Positions 1 to 6,836 of a stretch of 18,225 bases of DNA are shown one piece after another. The notes under the pieces were generated by a model. It made no database searches and was not told the DNA's origin. It saw only the letters and a list, made by a program, of their open reading frames with translations. The stretch is from positions 1 to 18,225 of the forward strand of contig JBOFCS010000042.1 in NCBI GenBank assembly GCA_051646185.1, read 5' to 3'. Origin of the DNA: JBOFCS01 sp051646185 (lineage in GTDB: Bacteria; Actinomycetota; Actinomycetes; Mycobacteriales; Mycobacteriaceae). The first letter of the stretch is position 1. Every line of letters starts with the position of its first letter. Position numbers and translations under genes: made by a program.

Positions 1-387
1 GATAGCTCAACAAAGGATCGTAATGTGGTAACAAAACTGCTATTTACCAGTGGAAAACTGTACTATGAGCTGGCCGCTAAGCAAGCCGTGGACAACATCA
101 CTGATACCGCAATTATTCGTATCGAACAGCTGTACCCGATCCCTCAACGTCGAATTGCTGAAGCATTAAGTAACTACCCAAATGCCCGAACAGTCAAGTG
201 GGTACAGGAAGAACCAGCAAACCAGGGCGCGTGGCCACTGTTCGGCTTGGCTCTGCCTGAGTTGCTTCCAGAGCAGCTCAGCGGTATCAAGCGAGTGTCC
301 CGACGCCCCATGGCCGCACCTTCCGCAGGCTCCTCAAAAGTACATGCGGTAGAGCAAGCTGAACTTGTAGCGGAGGCATTTACTTAA
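1..387 (+). CDS. kgd: 2-oxoglutarate dehydrogenase/decarboxylase (Kgd/OdhA), C-terminal 128 residues, 5' truncated by the window
   Basis: This is the last part of the large fused TCA-cycle enzyme that holds the E1 (2-oxoglutarate decarboxylase/dehydrogenase) activity and, in Corynebacteriales, an N-terminal succinyltransferase-like domain. The reading frame is open from base 1 and ends with TAA. Recognisable C-terminal transketolase-fold signatures are the SGKLYYEL segment, IVRIEQL-like (here IIRIEQLYPIP), WVQEEPANQGAWP and the terminal SSKVHAVEQAELV stretch; these match the mycobacterial Kgd and corynebacterial OdhA C-termini closely. The thiamine-diphosphate site and upstream domains lie outside the window. 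It is followed by a strong hairpin terminator and a convergent TetR gene. Mycobacterial naming is kgd, corynebacterial naming odhA; the sequence shown cannot decide which name the organism's annotation would use. Confidence 0.95.
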   Translation, partial: DSSTKDRNVVTKLLFTSGKLYYELAAKQAVDNITDTAIIRIEQLYPIPQRRIAEALSNYPNARTVKWVQEEPANQGAWPLFGLALPELLPEQLSGIKRVSRRPMAAPSAGSSKVHAVEQAELVAEAFT

Positions 388-400
388 GCCTTCTCCACCA

Positions 401-455
401 CATATTGGTTGGGGTGCGAGCAGCTTGCACCCCAACCAATATGGTTTCTATTTTT
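401..455 (+). terminator. Rho-independent terminator of kgd/odhA
   Basis: A perfect 17-bp inverted repeat (401-417 with 427-443; arm CATATTGGTTGGGGTGC) encloses a 9-base loop and is followed by a T-rich tract (nine T in the 12 bases 444-455). It lies 13 bases after the kgd stop codon. The T tract falls inside the last codons of the convergent tetR gene; on the minus strand the stem lies just after the tetR stop but no T-run follows, so it is better suited to the plus-strand transcript. Confidence 0.9.
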
Positions 456-1080
456 CATCAATACTTACGGCTTTAATCAATTCAGAGCTAATGAGCTGCG
501 GTGCAAAAATGACCGCAGGCAACGATAGCGTAATCGTGTCCAGCAGCTCTTCCCGTGAGATCACCGGTTCTTTCAACCAACTGATTGCCGTTTCCTCCAC
601 CAATGCAATCCAGCCCCGCACTGAGAGGATAATTCGGTTAGATCGCTCAATCCCCATTCTTTCCCCCACCGCAAGCACTCGCTCTAATACCTGGGATCTG
701 TTGTACTCAAATACTTCCTGGAACTGTGCGTTCTGTCCTGCAGCCCCTCGCAGTAGCGCAACGTACAGCCTCCCATTCTCACTTATGTAGTCCACATAGG
801 CAGACAGTGAAACACGCAAGGTATCTAGTGGCTCTAAAGTCAGATCTGGGGTCGTGTAGGTCAGCATATCTTCACTAACTTTTCGTACGATTGACAATAA
901 AAAATCTTGCTTAGAAGAAAAATAGTGAAATAACAACCCCCGCGACACTCCCGCTTGGTCTGCAATTTCCTCGACTGACACTTGCTCGATCGAACGCTCA
1001 GCCAACATCTCAAGCCCCAGTGTAATTAACTGTTCCTGGCGGTCCTGAGGACTCAACCTTGTTCGCTTTACTTTTTCCAC
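448..1080 (-). CDS. TetR/AcrR-family transcriptional regulator
   Basis: A 210-residue protein of typical TetR size. The N-terminal DNA-binding domain spans about residues 10-60, with the helix-turn-helix in VSVEEIADQAGVSRGLLFHYF (35-53) followed by the family's SSKQDFL segment. The C-terminal ligand/dimerisation region is all-helical in character and too divergent to name an inducer. The start is GTG; AGGATGG-like purine-rich sequence lies about 6 bases upstream, but a TAGGAT box 8 bases before the GTG could equally be a -10 for a leaderless transcript. The gene diverges from the monooxygenase operon across a 74-bp gap containing a perfect 42-bp palindrome. I infer that it represses itself and the neighbouring operon, with an operon substrate or product as possible inducer. 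The ligand is unknown. Confidence 0.9.
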   Translation of the reverse strand: MEKVKRTRLSPQDRQEQLITLGLEMLAERSIEQVSVEEIADQAGVSRGLLFHYFSSKQDFLLSIVRKVSEDMLTYTTPDLTLEPLDTLRVSLSAYVDYISENGRLYVALLRGAAGQNAQFQEVFEYNRSQVLERVLAVGERMGIERSNRIILSVRGWIALVEETAISWLKEPVISREELLDTITLSLPAVIFAPQLISSELIKAVSIDEK

Positions 1081-1092
1081 ACACGACCATCC

Positions 1093-1134
1093 TATTGAAT
1101 CAGAGTCAATAATATTATTGACTCTGATTCAATA
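1093..1134. promoter_or_regulatory. Perfect 42-bp palindrome, probable TetR operator
   Basis: Each 21-base arm is the exact reverse complement of the other with no spacer; the right arm begins ATTATTGACTCTGATTCAAT and the symmetry axis falls between 1113 and 1114. It occupies the middle of the divergent tetR/monooxygenase intergenic region and contains the plus-strand -35 hexamer (TTGACT). TetR dimers bind inverted repeats, and a site this long could take two dimers. Repressor occupancy would cover the -35 of the operon promoter. Identification of the cognate protein is inference from position. Confidence 0.85.
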
Positions 1135-1146
1135 TAGCACTATTGT
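1118..1146 (+). promoter_or_regulatory. Sigma-70-type promoter of the monooxygenase operon
   Basis: TTGACT (1118-1123) is separated by 17 bases from TATTGT (1141-1146). The predicted start point, about 7 bases downstream, falls at or next to the ATG at 1155, so the message is probably leaderless; no Shine-Dalgarno is visible. The -35 lies in the right arm of the palindrome. Confidence 0.75.
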
Positions 1147-1154
1147 GACTATTT

Positions 1155-2726
1155 ATGACACGAGTCACAGCAACCTCTACCAAAAAATCTTCTGATTCAA
1201 CCTCACCTAAACAGCATGTATCTGTGCTGATCATCGGCAGCGGCTTTTCCGGCCTGGGAGCTGCAATCAAATTGTCCCAACAGGGCGAAACTGATTTCCT
1301 TGTCTTAGAACGGGGTAGCGAAGTCGGTGGAACCTGGCGCGATAACTCCTACCCTGGGGCCGCTTGCGACGTCCCCTCTCATCTATACTCCTATTCTTTT
1401 GCACTCAACCCTAACTGGAGTCGCTCTTTCTCCCCACAGCCAGAAATTCAGCAGTATATCCGCGATACCGCAAATAAATACGGGGTAAACAACAAACACA
1501 TTTTCGGATGCGAAGTGACCTCAGCCCACTGGAACAGCACAACAAATCTGTGGGAGGTCGCCACGACCAAAGGTAATTTCACAGCAAATATTGTTGTGTC
1601 GGCAGTAGGTGCTTTATGCGAACCATCGCTACCGGACATCAAAGGCATCGGTGATTTCACCGGAGAAATGTTTCACTCAGCTCGCTGGAACCATGATGCT
1701 GACTTAACGGGTAAACGTGTTGCTGTCATAGGCACCGGAGCTTCAGCTATACAAATCGTCCCTCAATTAGCAAAATCTGTTGCTCAACTGGATGTTTATC
1801 AGCGCACAGCGCCCTGGATTTTACCTAGGCCAGATCGACCTTATTCCAAACTTGAGCGGTTTGCCTTTAAAAAAATCCCAGGATTCCAACGCCTTTCCCG
1901 TAGTGCAATCTACTGGATCCGAGAGACCCAAGTTATTGGACTGACAAAAATACCTGCTTTGCTTAAGCCTCTACAGGCAGCCGCTAGCTCACACCTTCGC
2001 AAACAGGTACCTGACCCCGAACTGAGGGCTAAACTCACTCCCAATTGGGGCATCGGATGCAAGCGAATGCTTATCTCTAACAACTATTTTCCAGCAATCA
2101 GTCAAAAACATGTGAATCTTGTAACAGATGGCATTAAAGAAGTGCGTAGCAATGGCATCGTCAGCAATGATGGGACTGTAAGAGAAATTGATGCCCTGGT
2201 TATTGCCACCGGTTTTCATGTCACTGACTCCCCTACTTTTGAGCATATCTTTGGAAAAGATGGCCGTTCACTCACCGAAACTTGGGGCGATGCCGGAATG
2301 CAGGCCTACAAAGGAACCACGATAGCCAATTTCCCTAATATGTTCTTTCTTGTGGGCCCCAATGTTGGTCTTGGACATACCTCAATGATCCACATGATCG
2401 AGTCACAAATTAACTACGTTTTATCCGCCCTTAAAACAATTAAGAAGTTTAATCTTGCCACCGTTGAGGTACGCAAAGATACTCAAGATGAATACAATCG
2501 TTCTCTGCAGAAAAAGCTCTCCACAAGCGTGTGGATGAACGGTGGGTGCGCAAGTTGGTACCTAGATTCTCACGGCAACAACACAACACTGTGGCCAGGA
2601 TTCACCTTTAATTTTCGTAAGATCACCAAAAATTTTGATCTAGCCGCCTACCAAAGCACAGACAAATACGAATCAACCAACGTTACCGCCTTACCTACCG
2701 CCAACCAAGGAGTCTCCGCATCATGA
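1155..2726 (+). CDS. FAD-dependent Baeyer-Villiger-type flavin monooxygenase
   Basis: A 523-residue NAD(P)H- and FAD-dependent monooxygenase. It has an FAD-binding Rossmann motif GSGFSG at 28-33, the ERG...EVGGTWRDNSYPGAACD block (about 52-72), a BVMO fingerprint from F168 through G170, H174 and W178 (FTGEMFHSARWN), a second nucleotide-binding motif GTGASA (193-198) and the IATGFHV segment (350-356). The C-terminal SWYLDSHGNNTTLWPGFT pattern is typical of actinobacterial EthA/MymA/Rv3049c-like enzymes. Canonical BVMOs have P or D after the fingerprint Trp; here it is Asn. Expected chemistry is oxygen insertion into ketones giving esters, or heteroatom oxidation; the substrate is not predictable. 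It is first in an operon with an SDR (ATGA stop/start overlap) and an esterase, a natural alcohol-to-ketone-to-ester-to-acid/alcohol sequence. Confidence 0.93.
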   Translation: MTRVTATSTKKSSDSTSPKQHVSVLIIGSGFSGLGAAIKLSQQGETDFLVLERGSEVGGTWRDNSYPGAACDVPSHLYSYSFALNPNWSRSFSPQPEIQQYIRDTANKYGVNNKHIFGCEVTSAHWNSTTNLWEVATTKGNFTANIVVSAVGALCEPSLPDIKGIGDFTGEMFHSARWNHDADLTGKRVAVIGTGASAIQIVPQLAKSVAQLDVYQRTAPWILPRPDRPYSKLERFAFKKIPGFQRLSRSAIYWIRETQVIGLTKIPALLKPLQAAASSHLRKQVPDPELRAKLTPNWGIGCKRMLISNNYFPAISQKHVNLVTDGIKEVRSNGIVSNDGTVREIDALVIATGFHVTDSPTFEHIFGKDGRSLTETWGDAGMQAYKGTTIANFPNMFFLVGPNVGLGHTSMIHMIESQINYVLSALKTIKKFNLATVEVRKDTQDEYNRSLQKKLSTSVWMNGGCASWYLDSHGNNTTLWPGFTFNFRKITKNFDLAAYQSTDKYESTNVTALPTANQGVSAS

Positions 2727-3559
2727 AAGATTTTCACGGAAAAGTAGCTGTTATTACTGGGGCGGGCTCTGGAATGGGGCGTGAACTTGCTATTCAGTTG
2801 GCTAAAGCAGGGGCAAAAGTTGCTATCTCAGATATTGATACGGTTGGTCTAGCCGAAACTGAAAAAAGAGTGAAAGCGATTAGCTCAGAAGTAAAGGCTG
2901 ATTTCCTTAACACCGCAGAACGTGAAGCCATGATGGATTATGCCGATAATGTGGTGGCACATTTTGGCAAAGTAAATATGATCTTTAACAACGCCGGTAT
3001 CGCCTTCACCGGGGATGTTGAAGTTTCTGAGTTTAAAGATATTGAACGCGTTATGGATGTTGACTTTTGGGGAGTTGTCAACGGAACCAAAGCCTTCCTG
3101 CCACATATTATTGCCTCAGGCGATGGCCATATTATTAATACGTCAAGTTTATTTGGGATCATTGGGGTCCCCTCCCAAAGTGCTTACAACGCCGCCAAAT
3201 TTGCGGTACGAGGTTTTACCGAGTCTCTACGACAAGAAATGCTCATTGCCAAGCATCCAGTACAGGTTTCTTGCGTACACCCGGGCGGCATTAAAACCAA
3301 TATTGTGAACTATTCCACTAGCGCTGAAGGTGTGGATACCAAAGCCCTCGCTGAAGTTTTTAATAAACTTGCCGTCACTTCAGCAGCTGCTGCTTCCCGG
3401 AAAATTCTTAAAGGTGTCCAAAAAAACAAGGCGCGCATTCTCATTGGTGCCGATGCAATTATCATCGATATTTTTGCTCGCCTACTTGGTTCGCATTATC
3501 AGAGGATTTTCATTGGTTACACCAAGCGACTAACAGAGAAAGCTAAAGTGAAAAAATAA
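2723..3559 (+). CDS. Short-chain dehydrogenase/reductase (SDR), classical type
   Basis: A 278-residue NAD(P)-dependent oxidoreductase. Visible features are the cofactor glycine motif TGAGSGMG (12-19), NNAG (89-92), the catalytic Ser142 and the YNAAK motif with Tyr155 and Lys159. The position normally held by the catalytic-tetrad Asn (VNxxG) reads VDFWG, so Asp114 is there instead. Asp37 after the second strand (ISDID) suggests NAD(H) preference, an inference. The length and position beside lpqZ fit M. tuberculosis Rv1245c; the operon context also resembles Rv3085 of the mymA locus. Its ATG overlaps the monooxygenase stop (ATGA), implying translational coupling. It probably interconverts an alcohol and the ketone used by the monooxygenase. 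Confidence 0.92.
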   Translation: MKDFHGKVAVITGAGSGMGRELAIQLAKAGAKVAISDIDTVGLAETEKRVKAISSEVKADFLNTAEREAMMDYADNVVAHFGKVNMIFNNAGIAFTGDVEVSEFKDIERVMDVDFWGVVNGTKAFLPHIIASGDGHIINTSSLFGIIGVPSQSAYNAAKFAVRGFTESLRQEMLIAKHPVQVSCVHPGGIKTNIVNYSTSAEGVDTKALAEVFNKLAVTSAAAASRKILKGVQKNKARILIGADAIIIDIFARLLGSHYQRIFIGYTKRLTEKAKVKK

Positions 3560-3560
3560 A

Positions 3561-4499
3561 ATGGCAACCCGCTACCTTCCAATAAAATTTGTGGCCCAAG
3601 GAATCAAGCCACTTATTCGCCTAGCGACCATTCCTGGGCTGAACGTAAGAAGCCAGCGTTTTCTCCTGAATGCTTTCTCCAAGCTACAAGGTTTACCCGG
3701 TGGCACTGTGGTGCGCGAGATTCAACTGGCTGGTCGTCCCGCCGAGCGAGTAACGGTAGGCGCAACTGAACGTCAAACGGCAGTACTGTACCTACATGGT
3801 GGGGCATATACGATTGGTTCTCCACGAACACATCGTTCACTAGCAGCCCATATCGCTAAGCACTCAGGATCAGCGATCTTTGTCCTCGACTATCGCCTTG
3901 CCCCAGAAAATCCTTTTCCAGCGGCATTGGAAGATGCTGTTGCGGCCTACCGAGAGCTTATTGAGGCCTGGGGTTACCGTCCTGAAAATGTCGCAATCGC
4001 TGGAGATTCCGCCGGCGGAGGGCTATCAGCGGCAACAACAAGGAAGTTGATTGACGACCATAATCTGTCACCCAATGCCTTGGTACTTATTGCTCCCTGG
4101 GTAGATCCTGGAGATAAGGATCCACGGGTACGGCGCGATTTTGTTTTAGATATTGACTGGATCGCTAAATCAAGCGATATGTACCTTGGTCATAGCGATC
4201 GGAATGACCCTGGGTTTGCCCCTTTGCTTGGCAATCTCTCCGGAATGCCCCCTACGCTAATCCAGGTTGGCACTACCGAAATTTTATACGACCAGGTAAT
4301 TGCCTTCGCTAAAAAAATGCAAGAAGCCGACGTTCAGGTAACCGTGCAGGAATCAGATAAGCTCTGGCATGTTGCTCAGGCACAAGCTTCCATTATCAAA
4401 GAAGCTGCCGAGGCTGTGTCGGAAATAGGTGCATTCCTCAAAGCTAAAGCTAGAACAAATGCTGAGCCAACCAACGCTGTGCCACTACCTCAGGGTTAA
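3561..4499 (+). CDS. Alpha/beta-hydrolase, hormone-sensitive-lipase (HSL) family esterase
   Basis: A 312-residue esterase/lipase of the alpha/beta_hydrolase_3 family. It has the HSL oxyanion-hole motif HGGAY (79-83), the DYRLAPENPFPAA segment (110-122), the nucleophile elbow GDSAGG with Ser150, and His270 in WHVAQ. The acidic triad residue normally found as Asp in DxLxD appears as Glu240 in TEILYD. No signal peptide is seen, so it is probably cytosolic or membrane-associated. It starts one base after the SDR stop, completing a three-gene unit; in M. tuberculosis the equivalent partner in the mymA operon is LipR (Rv3084). A likely role is hydrolysis of the ester made by the monooxygenase. Its last 50 bases overlap the convergent lpqZ-like gene and a strong hairpin lies just after the stop. 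Confidence 0.92.
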   Translation: MATRYLPIKFVAQGIKPLIRLATIPGLNVRSQRFLLNAFSKLQGLPGGTVVREIQLAGRPAERVTVGATERQTAVLYLHGGAYTIGSPRTHRSLAAHIAKHSGSAIFVLDYRLAPENPFPAALEDAVAAYRELIEAWGYRPENVAIAGDSAGGGLSAATTRKLIDDHNLSPNALVLIAPWVDPGDKDPRVRRDFVLDIDWIAKSSDMYLGHSDRNDPGFAPLLGNLSGMPPTLIQVGTTEILYDQVIAFAKKMQEADVQVTVQESDKLWHVAQAQASIIKEAAEAVSEIGAFLKAKARTNAEPTNAVPLPQG

Positions 4500-5337
4500 G
4501 ACCTTCACTGGTGATCTGGCGGATCATGTTCGCCAGATCACCAGTGGATAATTCCCCAGCGACTTTGTTGACTGCTGTCTGCGCCAAGTCAGTCAGTGCT
4601 CCCTTACGAAATATTGGAACAATGTTTTCGGCACGAAAGTATTGGCCATCATCGCGTAAGACAACCAAATCGCTATCACCGGGCTGTACCGTTAGTTCTG
4701 TTGCCCAGAAGATATAGGCCTCATTTCCGGTAGCTGCTGAGGAAACTTCGGCAGGAGTAACAACCGATTTCGGCTCAGACATAACGCAGCCCTGTCCGAT
4801 ATTAATAGCCGAAATCGCCCTTTGAGTCGCTACTTCAGCAGCAAGCCAAACAGCTTTGAGCGCTGCACAATGCTCTTGTAAATCACTGATCGCATTAACT
4901 TTCCACTGCTGAGCTAACTCGCGAGACATCGCAATCACCTGAGTGTCCCCTGCCGGTGTGTAATCCCCGACCGAAAGACCTTCTGGCAATGCACTATTTA
5001 ACTTTGAAAAAACCTCTTCAGGCTTCATCGCTTTGCTAGCTGGATCTAGATAAGCCAGCAAAGAACCCATAAGATCCGGAACAATAGATGCCTGATTTTG
5101 ATCAATAGCATCCAAATACTTTTGCCGCGTAGATAATTCAAAATTAGTGTCAACAATAAAACCTGAGCTACGTAATGCACCTGCGTATAGGCGTGCAAGT
5201 AGAGAAGAAAAAACATTGTCAGCAGAGCCAATAATGAGCCGCTCAGGCCGTGGCTTATGCCCCGCACAGCCTACCAAAAGCGCAAGTACGCAGACACTGC
5301 TAACAAGCCGAGAACTCACCCGCCTGCGTAGAGTCAT
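4450..5337 (-). CDS. lpqZ: LpqZ-like lipoprotein, osmoprotectant/glycine-betaine-type substrate-binding protein
   Basis: A 295-residue exported lipoprotein. The N-terminus is a lipoprotein signal peptide (positive MTLRRRVSSR, hydrophobic core, lipobox LVGC with Cys24), so the mature protein is anchored outside the plasma membrane. The rest reads as an OpuAC/ProX-type periplasmic-binding fold: LIIGSADNVFSSLLARLYAGAL near the mature N-terminus and VPDLMGSLLAYLDP around 86-99. Ligand residues cannot be assigned by eye. The neighbourhood (SDR and kgd on one side) matches M. tuberculosis lpqZ (Rv1244), which is the basis for the symbol. No permease or ATPase lies beside it. It starts 8 bases after the malic enzyme stop, so the two are probably cotranscribed; an AGGAC-like SD spans the junction. 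Its 3' end overlaps the convergent esterase by 50 bp. Confidence 0.85.
   Translation of the reverse strand: MTLRRRVSSRLVSSVCVLALLVGCAGHKPRPERLIIGSADNVFSSLLARLYAGALRSSGFIVDTNFELSTRQKYLDAIDQNQASIVPDLMGSLLAYLDPASKAMKPEEVFSKLNSALPEGLSVGDYTPAGDTQVIAMSRELAQQWKVNAISDLQEHCAALKAVWLAAEVATQRAISAINIGQGCVMSEPKSVVTPAEVSSAATGNEAYIFWATELTVQPGDSDLVVLRDDGQYFRAENIVPIFRKGALTDLAQTAVNKVAGELSTGDLANMIRQITSEGLNPEVVAQRWLAQHLF
4506..4546. terminator. Long perfect hairpin after the esterase gene, inside the convergent gene
   Basis: Arms 4506-4521 and 4531-4546 (CACTGGTGATCTGGCG and its exact complement) give a 16-bp perfect stem with a 9-base loop, 6 bases after the esterase stop codon. No long T-run follows on either strand, so it is not a textbook intrinsic terminator. 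It may end or stabilise the monooxygenase-operon transcript while also coding for the C-terminal region of the lipoprotein on the other strand. Confidence 0.6.
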
Positions 5338-5345
5338 CTTTAGTC

Positions 5346-6536
5346 CTAAATGACACCTTCAGCGGCGGCAGCTGCGGCGACAGCTGCCGCAACAGCCGGG
5401 GCAACCCGGGAATCCAGTGGACTTGGCACAATTTTATCGGGCGCAAGCTCATCAGCAACAACCGATAAAATCGCTTCAGCAGCAGCCAATTTCATGCCTT
5501 CGGTAATTCTGCGTGCGCCCGCATCAAGTGCACCCTTAAAAACTCCGGGGAAAGCTAGAACGTTATTAATCTGATTAGGAAAATCACTGCGTCCGGTAGC
5601 TACAATCGCCGCGTGACGGCCGGCGATCTCTGGATGAATTTCAGGATCAGGGTTTGACAATGCAAAAACAATTGCCTGAGGTGCCATAGTTTTAATAATC
5701 TCTTCTGGAATCGTTCCGGCAGAGACTCCGATGAATACATCAGCGCCGTCCAATGCCTCGGCGACCCCGCCTACTCGACCTGCCGGATTCGTTCGAGTAG
5801 CCAATTCAGCCTTAAACTCATTCAGGTCATGCCGATTAGCGTTAACAATACCTTGTGAATCAATCACCGTTACATCACTAATCCCGTAGGCAAGCAGAAT
5901 ATTTGCACAAGCAACACCGGCCGCCCCTGCCCCTGAAATAACAACCCTAAGTGTGCGGATTTCTCGCTGCTGAACTCGCACTGCCCCCATAAGCGCAGCA
6001 AGGACAACAATAGCCGTGCCATGCTGATCATCGTGCATAACTGGGCAGTCGAGAGCTTCAATAACTCTTTTTTCTATCTCAAAACACCGAGGCGCAGAAA
6101 TATCTTCAAGATTGACAGCACCAAAAGTCGGGCGTAACCGGATTAAGGTTTCAACAATTTCGTCTGGATCTTTAGTATCAAGCACAATAGGTATCGAATT
6201 TAATCCGGCAAAGTTCTTAAAGAGAGCTGATTTTCCTTCCATCACAGGTAAAGCAGCGCGGGGTCCAATATCTCCAAGACCCAGCACCGCACTGCCATCT
6301 GAAACCACCACAACAAGACGGTTTGTCCATGTGTAACGTTTGGCTAAGGTCTCATCAGCAGCGATGGCCCTGCTTACTTGAGCTACCCCAGGTGTGTAGG
6401 CAATAGACAGCGCTCGTTGCGTATCCAGTGCCGTTGTGGTCTCAACTGACAGCTTTCCACCAAGGTGTCCCGCAAAAATTTCTTCGTCAGTTAGCTGCAC
6501 TGCCGATGGGGATGCCGTTTCAGTCACGATCGACAC
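5346..6536 (-). CDS. Malic enzyme (malate to pyruvate + CO2, NAD(P)+-dependent)
   Basis: A 396-residue enzyme for oxidative decarboxylation of malate, linking the TCA cycle to pyruvate and supplying reducing power. Numbering from the chosen GTG: Tyr47 in SIAYTPGVA, Lys102 in VMEGKSALFK, metal ligands Glu144-Asp145 (NLEDISAPRCFEIE) and the HDDQHGTA motif (168-175), the nucleotide-binding GAGAAG (202-207), and the late SNPDPE motif. The size fits corynebacterial MalE (about 390). The frame is open further upstream, with TTG at 6575 and ATG at 6566, but only the GTG at 6536 has a strong Shine-Dalgarno (AGGAG, 8 bases upstream). The C-terminus is alanine-rich. It sits where M. tuberculosis carries malate dehydrogenase (Rv1240), a different malate-using enzyme. 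Cofactor preference cannot be read reliably. Confidence 0.93.
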   Translation of the reverse strand: MSIVTETASPSAVQLTDEEIFAGHLGGKLSVETTTALDTQRALSIAYTPGVAQVSRAIAADETLAKRYTWTNRLVVVVSDGSAVLGLGDIGPRAALPVMEGKSALFKNFAGLNSIPIVLDTKDPDEIVETLIRLRPTFGAVNLEDISAPRCFEIEKRVIEALDCPVMHDDQHGTAIVVLAALMGAVRVQQREIRTLRVVISGAGAAGVACANILLAYGISDVTVIDSQGIVNANRHDLNEFKAELATRTNPAGRVGGVAEALDGADVFIGVSAGTIPEEIIKTMAPQAIVFALSNPDPEIHPEIAGRHAAIVATGRSDFPNQINNVLAFPGVFKGALDAGARRITEGMKLAAAEAILSVVADELAPDKIVPSPLDSRVAPAVAAAVAAAAAAEGVI

Positions 6537-6544
6537 GTTACTCA

Positions 6545-6549
6545 CTCCT
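6545..6549 (-). promoter_or_regulatory. Shine-Dalgarno deciding the malic enzyme start
   Basis: AGGAG on the minus strand, 8 bases before GTG 6536. The alternative upstream ATG (6566) and TTG (6575) lack a comparable site. Confidence 0.6.
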
Positions 6550-6799
6550 GAATTGTTCTGGTCCATCCGGGCCAATATCTTGCTCGGTCAATAGTTCACT
6601 GTTACCCGGTATCGGATTTATCGAAGCTTCCCAGTGAAAGAAGACCATCAGAGTTGGGCGATGGTTCACACACATCAGCTCAAGTGTTAGAGCACCCGGC
6701 GGTCAGCCCTGGCTTTCTGACAAACTCAGATAATCGGCTCAGCTTAGCGAGGCGGTGGCATCACTAGTTGATCTGCCTAGTCTGCCAGTGCTGCCATGA

Positions 6800-6829
6800 G
6801 TGATACACACCGACCCACCTGGCTAGGCT
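6800..6829 (+). promoter_or_regulatory. Possible promoter of the RmlC-like gene
   Basis: GTGATA (6800-6805), 18-base spacer, TAGGCT (6824-6829). The start point would fall at 6836-6837, directly at the ATG, implying a leaderless message. The -35 matches consensus at only four of six positions. A weak GAGAG purine run before the ATG is an alternative SD. Confidence 0.45.
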
Positions 6830-6836
6830 AGAGAGC

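Larger units (their letters stand above)
6537..6836. other. 300-bp divergent intergenic region, no gene seen
   Basis: This lies between the divergent malic enzyme and RmlC-like genes. I see no convincing coding sequence, tRNA or perfect inverted repeat. It must carry both promoters; only the plus-strand one near 6824 could be proposed. A tRNA D-arm-like stretch around 6677-6695 lacks matching anticodon and acceptor stems. Confidence 0.5.

Noticed and set aside
425..790. Plus-strand open frame opposite tetR
   Set aside because: It is antisense to a clear TetR gene, begins inside the kgd terminator hairpin and has no recognisable domain.
5350..5574. Plus-strand alanine-rich open frame opposite the malic enzyme C-terminus
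   Set aside because: It is an antisense shadow of the GC-rich alanine-coding 3' end of the malic enzyme; no SD or family match.
6657..6720. tRNA-like stretch with GGGCGAT and a GCTC...GAGC D-arm-like hairpin
   Set aside because: No matching anticodon stem, T-arm or 3' acceptor complement follows, so it is not a tRNA gene.
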